This document shows, piece by piece, positions 52,457-61,304 of a stretch of DNA of 64,000 bases. Within the stretch, counting starts at the first letter, position 1. Each line of letters opens with the position of its first letter. Origin of the DNA: Kribbella capetownensis (GTDB taxonomy: Bacteria > Actinomycetota > Actinomycetes > Propionibacteriales > Kribbellaceae); assembly GCF_004331485.1 (NCBI RefSeq), contig NZ_SJKD01000001.1, forward strand, positions 186,001 through 250,000. The letters run 5' to 3'. The translations under genes were made by a program, and so were the position numbers. A model generated the notes under the pieces. The model worked only from the letters and a program-made list of their open reading frames with translations. It was not told where the DNA came from and searched no databases.

Positions 52457-55400
52457 GTGAACATCTCCGCCCGCATGAAACGTTCATTAGTCGCCTTGGC
52501 CCTGATCGCCGGCGCCCTCGTGCACACGGCCGCTCCTGCGCAGGCCGACAGCACCGCGCTCGGTGACGTCACCGGTTTCGCGGCCGACAAGGCGACGTAC
52601 ACCCTGACGGCCGGTGCCGCGAAGGTCCGGGTCGTCTTCCTGAAGGACGACGTGTTCCGGCTCTGGCTGGCGCCCGACGGGAACTTCACCGACCCGGCCG
52701 GTACGCCGCCCACCGACCCGAACGAGCCCGCGTCGACAATCGTCACCAAGACCGACTACGGCACCCCGCACACCTCCTGGCGGGACCGCGGCTCGTACTA
52801 CTCGCTCACGAGCGGCAAGGTCGAGGTCCGCGCGCAGAAGCACCCACTCAAGTTCAGCGTCTACCGCGGCAACGGCCAACTGGTCTGGGCCGAAACGGCG
52901 CCGCTGTCCTGGGACGACACGTCCACCACTCAGTCGCTGGGCCGTGGACCGAGCGAGCAGTTCTTCGGCGGCGGCATGCAGAACGGCCGCTTCTCGCACC
53001 GGGACCAGACCATCACCATCTCCCGCGACTTCAACTGGGAGGACGGCGGCAACCCGAACGCTTCGCCGTACTACATGAGTACGGCCGGGTACGGCGTACT
53101 GCGGAACACCTTCAGCCCCGGTAGCTACAGCTTCACCGACCCCGTCGTCACCAAGCACGACGAGCAGCGGTTCGACGCGTACTACTTCATCGGCGACCTC
53201 AAGACCTCACTGGACCGCTACACCGAGCTCACCGGCCGCCCGTTCATGCCGCCGATCTACGGACTCGAGTACGGCGACTCGGACTGCTACAACCGCGGTC
53301 ACTACGGGACGGACCCCGACCCCAGCAACGACTGGAAGGTGCACCCGGACAAGGTGACCACGCTGGACGCGGTGAAGGTCGCGCAGCGGTTCAAGGACGA
53401 GGACATGCCCGGCGGCTGGATGCTGGTCAACGACGACTACGGCTGCGGCTACTCCGACGACACCGACTCCGAGCAGGTCGACGGCACCTGGTGGGGCAAG
53501 CGGGAGATCCCCGCGCTCAAGCAGACCGGTGACGAACTGCGCAACCGCGACATCCAGATGGGTCTGTGGACGCAGTCGTCGCTGGACCGCCAGCCGGACG
53601 AGGTCGGCGAGGCCGGAGTGCGGGTGCGCAAGTTGGACGTCGCCTGGGTCGGCCCGGGCTACCGGCACGCGCTGAGCGCCTGCGACACCGCACATGACGG
53701 CATCGAGCAGTACAGCAACGCCCGCGGCTTCGCCTGGATGGTGGAGGGGTGGGCCGGTGCGCAGCGGTGTGCGGTGCAGTGGACCGGTGACCACAGCGGT
53801 TCGCTGGACGCCATCAAGTGGCAGATCCCGGCCATCACCGGCTCCGGCAACTCCGGCATCGCCTACAGCGCCGGCGACGTGGACGGCATCTTCGGCGGCT
53901 CCGCCACTTCGTACGTGCGCGACATGCAGTGGAAGGTGTTCAACCCGGCGTTCATGACCATGTCCGGCTGGGCCACACCGGCGATCAAGCAGCCGTGGGC
54001 CTACGGCGAGCCGTACACCTCGATCAACCGCAAGTACCTCAAGCTCCGCGAGCGCCTGCTGCCGTACTTCTACACCTACGCCGCCGAGGCGCACCGGACC
54101 GGCGCACCGCTGAACCGGTCGCTGGTGCTGGAGTACCCGAACGACCCGAAGACCTGGGACGACACCACGAAGTACGAGTTCCTGGCCGGTCAGGACTTCC
54201 TGGTCGCGCCGATGTGGGGTGCGGACGAGGTGAAGGGCGGGATCTACCTGCCCAAGGGTCAGTGGGTCGACTACTGGACCGGCCGGGTCTACCAGGGTCC
54301 TACGACCGTCAACGGCTACCACGCCGCGCTCGACACGCTGCCGCTGTTCGTGAAGGCCGGTGCCGTCGTACCGATGTGGAAGCAGGGCATCAACTCCGCG
54401 GCCGAGCAGGGCTTCGGCGAGCGGCTCACGCTCGACATCTACCCGCAGGGCAAGTCGTCGTTCAGCCTCTACGAGGACGACCGGGTCACCCGGTCGACCA
54501 AGTCCGCGACGCAAACCCTCACCGTGGACGCACCGACGCAGTCCCGCGGCGATGTGACAGTGAAGATCGGCGCGAGTGTCGGGACGTACGCCGGCAAGCC
54601 CGCAACCCGTCCGTACGAACTCACGGTCCACACCGGCACCGCACCGCGCGAGGTCACCGTGGACGGCCGCAAGGCCAGTTGGACCTATGAAAACGGAGTC
54701 GTCCGGGTACAGACCGCGCCGATCTCCACCGCACGCACCGCAGTGGTCCGGCTCAGCGGGACCTCTTCCGTCGGTGGATCCGACGTGACGAACACCTTCG
54801 GGACACCCGAGCTCACCACGCCGTCGTTGTGGAACGCTCCGGGCCAGGCGACCGAGGTCACTGCCACGTTCCGCAACGGCAGCCCGACCACCATGCGCAA
54901 CGTGAACCTCGCGCTCCAGCCGCCGGCTGGGTGGACCGTCGCCGGGCAGAAGGTGTTCGACAACGTCCGGCCTGGACAGACCGTCACGACCAAGCTGCAG
55001 GTCACCCCCGGCGCTGAGGTGAAGCCGGCGAGCTTCACGCTGGAGCTGGCCGCAACCTACGTTGCGCAAGGCAAGAGCTGCACGAACAGCGCGGTCGCGA
55101 CGGCTCAGTTGCCCTATGCATCGTTGTCCCAGGCAGCGAACGTGGTCGGTGTCAGTGACGCAACGACCTATGCCCAAGGCAACTTCGACGGATCCGGCGA
55201 CAGCTACAACGGCGAGGCACTCGCGGCGGCCGGCTACACGCCGGGCGCGACGGTGACCGTCCAGGATGCCGAGTTCACCTGGCCGACCGGAGCACCCGGA
55301 ACGCCCAACCTGGTGAAGAACCAGCCCGCTCCGATCCTTGTCTCCGGCACCGGTTCGCATCTCGCGCTCCTGGGCGCCGGCGCGAGTCTCAACGCCCGCG

Positions 55401-56128
55401 GCACCGTGACGATCGTCTACGCCGACGGGACGGAATCCCAAGGCACGTTCCAGCTGCCCAACTGGTGCTGCCAGGACCCGGCCACCGGTGGAGCCAAACT
55501 GGCGGTGTCGGTGAAGGGTCGCTACACCCCGGCGGGTCTCGCCAACACCACGACCGACTATCGCGTCTTCTACACCGCCGTACCGCTCGATCCGGGCAAG
55601 ACGGTCAAGGCGATCAAGCTGCCCGGCGGTGGGCTCGGGTTCTTCGCCGCCACGATCGCCGACAAGCCGTTGCCTCCGGCACCGACCGGTGAGCAGTGGG
55701 TGAGCGACCTGGAGTTCCTCGACTCGACGAACGGCTGGGGTCCGGTCGAACGGGACCACAGCAACGGCGAGGACGGCGCCGGTGACGGTGGGCCGATCAC
55801 CCTCGACGGCGTGCAGTACGCGAAGGGTCTCGGGACCCACGCGGCGTCGTCGGTGAGTGTCCGGATGGGCGGGAACTGCAAGACCTTCACCGCCAAGGCC
55901 GGGATCGACGACGAGATGGAGGACCGCGGCAAGGTCAGCTTCAAGGTCCTCGTCGACGGGACCGCGAAGTACACCTCGGACCTGCTCACCGGTACGTCGC
56001 CGACCGCGAGCGTCTCGGTGGACGTGACCGGCGGCCAGACGCTGACGCTGCAGGTCACCGACGGCGGCGACGGCGTCACCAGCGATCATGCCGACTGGGC
56101 AGAAGCCAACCTGACCTGCAACCCATAA
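52457..56128 (+). CDS. Secreted modular GH31 glycoside hydrolase with NEW3-like and NPCBM domains
   Basis: This is a 1223-residue secreted enzyme. The signal peptide ends near PAQAD. Domains: N-terminal beta-sandwich; GH31 barrel with GGGMQNGRF, nucleophile Asp394 in KLDVAWVG, acid/base Asp445 in QWTGDHSGS, and MSGWATPAI; a C-terminal sandwich; a NEW3-like domain near 790-890 (GWTVAGQKVFDN); a second sandwich (about 905-1060); and a C-terminal NPCBM domain (VSDLEFLDSTNGWG, GLGTHAASSV). GH31 members act on alpha-glucosides, alpha-xylosides or alpha-galactosides; the accessory set recalls alpha-galactosidase or isomaltodextrin enzymes. GTG 52457 has GAGG five bases upstream. Confidence 0.94.
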   Translation: MNISARMKRSLVALALIAGALVHTAAPAQADSTALGDVTGFAADKATYTLTAGAAKVRVVFLKDDVFRLWLAPDGNFTDPAGTPPTDPNEPASTIVTKTDYGTPHTSWRDRGSYYSLTSGKVEVRAQKHPLKFSVYRGNGQLVWAETAPLSWDDTSTTQSLGRGPSEQFFGGGMQNGRFSHRDQTITISRDFNWEDGGNPNASPYYMSTAGYGVLRNTFSPGSYSFTDPVVTKHDEQRFDAYYFIGDLKTSLDRYTELTGRPFMPPIYGLEYGDSDCYNRGHYGTDPDPSNDWKVHPDKVTTLDAVKVAQRFKDEDMPGGWMLVNDDYGCGYSDDTDSEQVDGTWWGKREIPALKQTGDELRNRDIQMGLWTQSSLDRQPDEVGEAGVRVRKLDVAWVGPGYRHALSACDTAHDGIEQYSNARGFAWMVEGWAGAQRCAVQWTGDHSGSLDAIKWQIPAITGSGNSGIAYSAGDVDGIFGGSATSYVRDMQWKVFNPAFMTMSGWATPAIKQPWAYGEPYTSINRKYLKLRERLLPYFYTYAAEAHRTGAPLNRSLVLEYPNDPKTWDDTTKYEFLAGQDFLVAPMWGADEVKGGIYLPKGQWVDYWTGRVYQGPTTVNGYHAALDTLPLFVKAGAVVPMWKQGINSAAEQGFGERLTLDIYPQGKSSFSLYEDDRVTRSTKSATQTLTVDAPTQSRGDVTVKIGASVGTYAGKPATRPYELTVHTGTAPREVTVDGRKASWTYENGVVRVQTAPISTARTAVVRLSGTSSVGGSDVTNTFGTPELTTPSLWNAPGQATEVTATFRNGSPTTMRNVNLALQPPAGWTVAGQKVFDNVRPGQTVTTKLQVTPGAEVKPASFTLELAATYVAQGKSCTNSAVATAQLPYASLSQAANVVGVSDATTYAQGNFDGSGDSYNGEALAAAGYTPGATVTVQDAEFTWPTGAPGTPNLVKNQPAPILVSGTGSHLALLGAGASLNARGTVTIVYADGTESQGTFQLPNWCCQDPATGGAKLAVSVKGRYTPAGLANTTTDYRVFYTAVPLDPGKTVKAIKLPGGGLGFFAATIADKPLPPAPTGEQWVSDLEFLDSTNGWGPVERDHSNGEDGAGDGGPITLDGVQYAKGLGTHAASSVSVRMGGNCKTFTAKAGIDDEMEDRGKVSFKVLVDGTAKYTSDLLTGTSPTASVSVDVTGGQTLTLQVTDGGDGVTSDHADWAEANLTCNP

Positions 56129-56220
56129 CCCACCCAACGACGCCACCCACCGCACCACCCCGCCACCGCACGACCCACCACCCCACCACCCGCCGCCCCA
56201 ACAACTCCCCCCGCCACGCC

Positions 56221-56253
56221 GCCACCCGCCACCCGCCACCCGCCACCCGCCAC
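56221..56253. repeat. Heptamer tandem repeat GCCACCC
   Basis: About 4.7 copies of GCCACCC in an A/C-rich stretch after the GH31 gene. This is simple-sequence DNA. Confidence 0.85.
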
Positions 56254-56278
56254 GCTCACCCACCCCGCCACACCCACA

Positions 56279-56312
56279 GGGGCATTTGAGCGGATAACCC
56301 TCCAAATGCCCC
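56279..56312 (+). terminator. Hairpin terminator after GH31 gene
   Basis: GGGGCATTT (56279-56287) pairs with AAATGCCCC (56304-56312), 9 bp with a 16-base loop that may add three inner pairs. It lies 150 bp after the GH31 stop, beyond the low-complexity tract. Confidence 0.6.
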
Positions 56313-56415
56313 CTTCCACCCTCGTATTCAGACCGCAGAACCGACTACTTCAGGGGTTGTCCGTCCACCTTGCCTGCTGTGTGGTCGGTTCAGGCTGGGG
56401 TGTGGGGCGGCGTAC

Positions 56416-56508
56416 AGACGGACAGGAGGTGTCAGGCCGTACGTAGTGCACCTGAGCGCAGGCGTTGCCCTGCGTACGGCGTCTCACAACTGCACTACCT
56501 GTCGGTCT
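56416..56508. other. Possible structured RNA or DNA element with interleaved stems
   Basis: Three sets of complementary segments are visible: outer 56416-56426 with 56498-56508 (11 bp, one mismatch); GCCGTACG 56436-56443 with CGTACGGC 56473-56480; GTAGTGCA 56443-56450 with TGCACTAC 56491-56498. The last two interleave, as in a pseudoknot. No known riboswitch or small RNA is recognised. The region lies 209-301 bp before the methyltransferase start. Confidence 0.4.
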
Positions 56509-56606
56509 GCACACCGCCTGTCCGCGCACCACCTGTCCGCGCACCACCCGTCGGCAGACGACCGGCTGGTGACCGGCGCCGTCCTGGCCGTGACGTGCAG
56601 AAGGAC

Positions 56607-56680
56607 GGTTGTCCCCTCGAATGACCGGTTCTCTGGCCGAAATACGGCGGGAGAAGGGGCAAGCTCAAGGGTTGTCCCCT
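56607..56680. repeat. Direct repeat GGTTGTCCCCT, two copies 63 bp apart
   Basis: Exact 11-bp copies at 56607-56617 and 56670-56680 lie just upstream of the methyltransferase gene, and may be regulatory. A partial copy, GGTTGTCC, also occurs near 56355. Confidence 0.5.
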
Positions 56681-56716
56681 GAAATTTGCCGGAGGGGGTG
56701 GTGGGAGGATGAGCGC

Positions 56717-58162
56717 GTGAACGGACTGACGGGGAGCGACGTGGACGCGCTGCGAGAGGCGTTCACGGTAGCCGGGTACACGGTTGAGGGAGTGGCCGGC
56801 CGGCTGGGTCCTCAGGCGAACGGTGCGCTGGCCCGCAACGAGACCACTCTCGCGGGCCGGCGCACCTCGTCCGGCGACCCCCTCGACACGATCATCCGGT
56901 TGTTCCTGCTACAACACGACGTACCGGAATCCCTTGCCCTGCGGGCTTTTCCGGGTATCGACCTGGTTGCTCTCGGCATCATCGCGGTCGACGGCGGTTC
57001 TGCTCGGGCTCGCCTCGACATCAGGCCGTACGCCGAGGACGACCGGCAATGGTGGGTGATCGCGGACCTGACGCCCGGCCTGGACGGGCGGCGCGAGCCG
57101 ATGCGCAGCGACTACGCTCTCGGGATCTCGTCAGCCAGCCTCAGCCTGGTCAATCTGACCGTGCCGATCAAGGCCGAACGGGCACTCGACATCGGCACCG
57201 GCAGCGGGATCCAGTCGCTGCATCTGTCCAACCGGGTCAACCAGGTCGTCGCCACTGACGTGAACCCCCGCGCGCTCCGGCTGGCCCGGTGGACGGGCGC
57301 GCTGAACCGGATCGAGCTCGATGTCCGCGAAGGCAGCCTGTTCGAACCGGTCCGGGGCGAACGCTTCGATCTGATCGTGAGCAACCCGCCGTACGTGATC
57401 TCACCTCCGGGCGACGATCAGCTGACGTACCGCGAGACGGGGTTCGCCGGCGACTCCCTCGTCGAGCAGCTGGTGCGGCAGGCGCCGGACCACCTGACCG
57501 AGGGTGGCTGGTGCCAACTGCTCGCCAACTGGACCTACGTCCGCGGCGAGGACTGGCGTGACCGGATCGCTGCGTGGACAGGCGATCGGTCCGCCTGGGC
57601 AGTGCAACGCGAGCAGCTCGACCCCTCCGAGTACGTCGAACTCTGGCTCCGCGACGCCGGTGCGCCTGGCACACCGTCGTACACCTCTCAGTACGACGCC
57701 TGGATGCGCTGGCTGGACGCGCAGGACGTGGAAGCGATCGGCATGGGCTGGATCACCTTGCACAACGTGGCAGGGACGCTCGACGCCGAGGAGTGGCCTT
57801 ACGAGATCGAGCAGCCGATCGGTCCGCACCTACTGCACCGGTTCGAGCGGGCAGAGGGAACGCCGGCTGACCTGACCGGGCTGCATCTGGTGGTAGCGGA
57901 CGACGTGATCCAGGAGACGACCGGGCGACCGGGTGCGGAGGATCCGGCGGCCATCGTGTTGCGGCGCCAGCGTGGGATGCGGCGGGCGGAGCAGGTCGAC
58001 ACCGTGCTGGCCGGCTTCGTCGGTGCGTGTGACGGCGACCTGACTGTCGGGCAGATCCTCGCCGCGCTCGCCGACCTGTTGGATCGTCCGGTCGTGGAGG
58101 TCCTGCAGGACTACCTGCCGCAGATCCGTCGCCTGGTGGTGGAAGGGTTCCTGGACTACTAG
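56717..58162 (+). CDS. DUF7059-type/HemK-like SAM-dependent methyltransferase
   Basis: This is a 481-residue protein. An N-terminal helical domain (1-150; VDALREAFTVAGYTVEGV) precedes a methyltransferase of the MTS/HemK group: ALDIGTGSGIQSL (motif I), VVATDVNPRAL (motif II) and VSNPPYV, the NPPY motif that methylates planar nitrogen in bases or glutamine side chains. A C-terminal domain of about 170 residues ends QDYLPQIRRLVVEGFLDY. Relatives often lie near topA and tmk in actinobacteria. GTG 56717 follows GGGAGG by 8 bases. The stop overlaps that of the convergent GGDEF gene. Target not known. Confidence 0.9.
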   Translation: MNGLTGSDVDALREAFTVAGYTVEGVAGRLGPQANGALARNETTLAGRRTSSGDPLDTIIRLFLLQHDVPESLALRAFPGIDLVALGIIAVDGGSARARLDIRPYAEDDRQWWVIADLTPGLDGRREPMRSDYALGISSASLSLVNLTVPIKAERALDIGTGSGIQSLHLSNRVNQVVATDVNPRALRLARWTGALNRIELDVREGSLFEPVRGERFDLIVSNPPYVISPPGDDQLTYRETGFAGDSLVEQLVRQAPDHLTEGGWCQLLANWTYVRGEDWRDRIAAWTGDRSAWAVQREQLDPSEYVELWLRDAGAPGTPSYTSQYDAWMRWLDAQDVEAIGMGWITLHNVAGTLDAEEWPYEIEQPIGPHLLHRFERAEGTPADLTGLHLVVADDVIQETTGRPGAEDPAAIVLRRQRGMRRAEQVDTVLAGFVGACDGDLTVGQILAALADLLDRPVVEVLQDYLPQIRRLVVEGFLDY

Positions 58163-59724
58163 GCCTGTCCGCGGCGGCGGCGTTTCTCGGCGTACATCCG
58201 CCGGTCCGCCTCGGTCAGCAGTTCGCCGACCGCGATGCCGTCGGTGCTGCTGGCCTGGCCGATGCTCAGCCGCAGCATCGTGAACCACGGTTCGACCGCG
58301 CTCGCCGCGACCCGGTCGGCCGTGGACTTGATCCGCTCGACCAGCTCCCGCGCGCCGCGCTCGTCCGGATTGTCCAGCACCACGACAAACTCGTCGCCAC
58401 CAGCGCGCGCGACCACGTCCTCGGCACGACTTTGCTCGGTCAGGAGCTGGCCGACCCGGCGCAGTACCGCGTCACCGCAGGCGTGCCCGTAGCTGTCGTT
58501 GATGACCTTCAGGTTGTCGACGTCGATGGCGATCACCGCGACCGATCGCGCGGCGTCGTGGGCCACCGACATCCGTTCATCCAGCGCACGCCGATTGCCC
58601 ACACCGGTCAGCGGATCCTCACGCGCCGCGCGCCATTCCGCGTCGTGTCTGATCGACAACTCATGGTTGGCCAGTGCGGTCCGTACGGCGTACAGACCGC
58701 GCAGCCGCTCCGCCCACCAACCTCTGGTGATCGCCCGCGCGTACTGCAGGCCTGTCGCGGCTCCCGCGTCACCCGACTCGGCAACGATCTGTACGGCGGT
58801 GTGCCGGATCAACGCCTCCACCGGCGGATCCGAGGTCGGCGGAAGATCCGTGCCGGCCCGGTCCGCGGCCTCCATCGCATCGTCGAGTTGGCCCATGGCG
58901 GCGTACGCCTTGGCCAGATAGGCACCCGCGATCGCGGCCAGCTCCAGGTCGCCCAGCTTCGCCAACTGGTCCCGGCAGTCCTTCAGGATCACCGTGGCCT
59001 CGGCGGCCTCGGTGTCGTCGTTGCTGGCGGCCAGCCACATTCGGCCGGCGATCGGCCAGTACCCGAGCAGGTCGGCGCCGACGATCACCTGGATCGCCTC
59101 ACCCGCCCACCGGCGCGCCTCCCGCCGCCGTTCGGCGATCTCCTCGCCGTACGACGTGTCGCCGAGCCGCTCGAGCTCGTGCGCCCAGCGGAGGTTGGAC
59201 TCGGCCAGGTTGAGCCGGTTGATCGCCGGAGCCTCCGCCAGCCCGAGTGGGTCGTGGTCGCCCTCGGCGGCAAGCTCGAAGTGCGGGATGCACAGCTCGT
59301 ACAGGCGGAGCAGATCGTAGGCGTAGCCGAGGCCGGTGTGGGCCCAGCCGGCCAGGCCGAGATCGCGGGTCCGGGACAGCGCGTTCTCCGCCGCGACCAG
59401 GTCCGCGACCGAGTCGCCACCCTCGCCGGTACGGATCAGCGTGACGATCCGGATCGCGATCGCGTTCGCCTCCCAGCCCGGCTCGTCGATCGCCCGCGCG
59501 ACCCGGATACAGGCGTTGACCGCGTCCAAGGCCTCCATCGCGTCGGTGGCGTGGTGTGCCGCGACGGCCCGCACGTACTCGGCCGCGGCGCGCTCATGCG
59601 TCGGCTCCGGCCCGAGTTCGACCAGCAACCGGTTGATCTCGGTCGCCGCCTCAGCCGGATTACCCGACTGGGCCCGGGTCATCGCCGCCGCGATCCGCGC
59701 CGTCACCCCCGACGTCTCGCGCAA
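58159..59724 (-). CDS. Soluble diguanylate cyclase with helical-repeat N-terminus, paralog 2
   Basis: This is a 521-residue protein. Residues 1-350 are helical repeats of TPR type (EYVRAVAAHHATDAMEALDAV, GWAHTGLGYAYDLLRLYELC, AAIAGAYLAKAYAAMGQLDDAM), then a GGDEF domain (DPLTGVGNRRALDERM; RAGGDEFVVVL). The catalytic GGDEF is intact and RAED five residues before it is a classical inhibitory I-site for cyclic di-GMP. No membrane helix is seen. TTG 59724 is preferred because GGGGAGG lies 4 bases upstream. It follows the near-identical paralog by 23 bp on the same strand, so they form one operon. Confidence 0.93.
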   Translation of the reverse strand: MRETSGVTARIAAAMTRAQSGNPAEAATEINRLLVELGPEPTHERAAAEYVRAVAAHHATDAMEALDAVNACIRVARAIDEPGWEANAIAIRIVTLIRTGEGGDSVADLVAAENALSRTRDLGLAGWAHTGLGYAYDLLRLYELCIPHFELAAEGDHDPLGLAEAPAINRLNLAESNLRWAHELERLGDTSYGEEIAERRREARRWAGEAIQVIVGADLLGYWPIAGRMWLAASNDDTEAAEATVILKDCRDQLAKLGDLELAAIAGAYLAKAYAAMGQLDDAMEAADRAGTDLPPTSDPPVEALIRHTAVQIVAESGDAGAATGLQYARAITRGWWAERLRGLYAVRTALANHELSIRHDAEWRAAREDPLTGVGNRRALDERMSVAHDAARSVAVIAIDVDNLKVINDSYGHACGDAVLRRVGQLLTEQSRAEDVVARAGGDEFVVVLDNPDERGARELVERIKSTADRVAASAVEPWFTMLRLSIGQASSTDGIAVGELLTEADRRMYAEKRRRRGQA

Positions 59725-59747
59725 GAAACCTCCCCTGAGTGCCTGCC

Positions 59748-61304
59748 TCACCGCTGACGACGTTTGTCGCCGTACAGCCGCCGATCCGCCGTCGCGATCA
59801 GCTGGTCCACTGCAACACCTTCCGCCGTAGCGGCGTACCCGATGCTCAAACCGAGCCGCCGCAGCCACGGCTTGTCCGTCGCCGCCGCGATCGCCCTGAC
59901 CGCGGTCCGGATCCGCAGTGCCAGCAGCGCACCGCCCTTGGCGTCCGGCTGATCGAGCACCACGACGAACTCGTCGCCCCCCGATCGAACCACGGCATCA
60001 GTTGCTCGCGCCTGTTCTACCAGCAGGTTTGCCACAACCTGCAGCAATTCGTCCCCGCAGGCGTGCCCGAACGTGTCGTTGACCACCTTCAGGTTGTCCA
60101 CATCGATCGCGAGGACAGTCACAGCCCGCCCCGAATCACGCGCCGCGGTCAGTCGCTCGTCGAGCGCGCGCCGATTCCCCACGCCGGTCAGGGGATCCTG
60201 CCGCGCCGCATGCCACTCAGCGTCGTGCCGCGCCGAAAGGTCGTGCGCGGCAAGCGCATGCCGTACGGCGGTCAGCGCACGCTGCCGCTCCTTCCACCAA
60301 CCGCGCGCCTCCGAACGCGCATACTCCAACCCTGCAACGGCTCCCCGCTCACCGGACGCGGCGGCGATCTCCGATCGGGTCTGCAGAACCAGCACGTGCG
60401 TGGCCGGATCCGCCAATGGAATCAGGTCATCCGCGGCCCGATCGGCCGCCGCCCTTGCCTCTTCGGACTTGCCCTGTGCTTGCAGAGCCCTGGCCAGGTA
60501 GGCGCCCGCGATCGCGAGCCGCTCGGTCTCACCCAGCTTGCTGATCTCGTCGCGGCACTCGGTCAGCTCGGCCACCGCCGAGTCCGGATCGTGGTCGGTC
60601 GCCGCGCCGGCCAGCCACAGCCGCGCACTCAACCGCCAGAACTCCTGGCTCTCGTCGTCGACGATCACCCGCTCACCCTCACGCGCCCAGTACGCCGCCG
60701 ATCCGAGCCGCTCGCGGATCTCCCCGACGTACGACGGATCGCCCAGGCGCTCGAGCTCATGCGCCCACCGGAGATAGGTCTCGGCGAGATTCAGCCGGTC
60801 GATCGCCTCCGACTCGGCCAGCTCGAACACGTCGGCGTCCGCCCGGGCCGCCTGCTCGTAGTGCGGGATGCACAGCTCGAAGAGGCGAAGTACGTCGTAC
60901 GCGTAGCCGAGACCTGTGTGTGCCCAGGCGGCCAGGCCGGGATCCTTCGTCCGGATCAGCGCCTGCTCTGCGGCGACCAGGTCGTTGACGGTGTCACCAC
61001 CGCGGCCGCTGCGGGCGAGGTTGATGATGCGGATCGCCAAGGCGTTGGCTTCCCAGCCCGGCTCGTCGATCGCCTTCGCGACCGCGATACACGCGTCGAC
61101 GGCCTTGAGCGCCTCGTCGGCGTCGCTGGCATGGTGCGCCGAGACACCGCGCACGTACTCCGCCGCGGCCAGCTGATAGCTCGGCACGCCACCCAGCTCG
61201 GCCCGGATCAGCTCGATCTCGGCAGCCGCGCTCGCATGCCCACCGGACTGAGCCGATGTCATTGCGGCGGCGATCCGGGCGGTCAGTACGTCGCCCGTCG
61301 CCAT
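59748..61304 (-). CDS. Soluble diguanylate cyclase with helical-repeat N-terminus, paralog 1
   Basis: This 518-residue paralog of the next gene is collinear over its whole length: LTARIAAAMTSAQSGG against VTARIAAAMTRAQSGN, then GWAHTGLGYAYD-like AWAHTGLGYAYDVLRLFELC, then DPLTGVGNRRALDERL and RSGGDEFVVVL. RATD lies five residues before GGDEF, so the I-site is kept. It should make cyclic di-GMP in the cytoplasm, controlled by the TPR-like part. ATG 61304 has GGGGAG 7 bases upstream; longer starts are possible. No receiver, PAS or EAL domain is attached. Confidence 0.93.
   Translation of the reverse strand: MATGDVLTARIAAAMTSAQSGGHASAAAEIELIRAELGGVPSYQLAAAEYVRGVSAHHASDADEALKAVDACIAVAKAIDEPGWEANALAIRIINLARSGRGGDTVNDLVAAEQALIRTKDPGLAAWAHTGLGYAYDVLRLFELCIPHYEQAARADADVFELAESEAIDRLNLAETYLRWAHELERLGDPSYVGEIRERLGSAAYWAREGERVIVDDESQEFWRLSARLWLAGAATDHDPDSAVAELTECRDEISKLGETERLAIAGAYLARALQAQGKSEEARAAADRAADDLIPLADPATHVLVLQTRSEIAAASGERGAVAGLEYARSEARGWWKERQRALTAVRHALAAHDLSARHDAEWHAARQDPLTGVGNRRALDERLTAARDSGRAVTVLAIDVDNLKVVNDTFGHACGDELLQVVANLLVEQARATDAVVRSGGDEFVVVLDQPDAKGGALLALRIRTAVRAIAAATDKPWLRRLGLSIGYAATAEGVAVDQLIATADRRLYGDKRRQR

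Larger units (their letters stand above)
56129..56716. other. 588-bp non-coding interval
   Basis: No credible gene is seen. From 56129 the plus strand is a C/A-rich low-complexity tract with heptamer repeats. It is followed by a terminator at 56279-56312, structured segments at 56416-56508, a doubled CCTGTCCGCGCACCA unit near 56517-56546, and two GGTTGTCCCCT copies near the next gene. A small open frame at 56446-56682 is not supported. Confidence 0.7.

Noticed and set aside
56285..56298. GAGCGGATAAC, identical to part of the E. coli lac operator
   Set aside because: An 11-base match in the loop of a terminator hairpin, far from lacZ and with no symmetry partner; judged chance.
53207..56305. 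1032-codon open frame antisense to the GH31 gene
   Set aside because: Low-complexity Arg/Gly/Val composition and no motifs, while the plus frame has a clear signal peptide, catalytic motifs and domains.
56086..56319. Gly/Val/Trp-rich minus-strand frame over the heptamer repeat
   Set aside because: It is a translation of simple-sequence DNA with no start signal.
56446..56682. Small open frame with SAHHLSAHH repeats
   Set aside because: The repeated residues come from a DNA tandem unit, there is no ribosome site, and the frame overlaps the structured region and the next gene's repeats.
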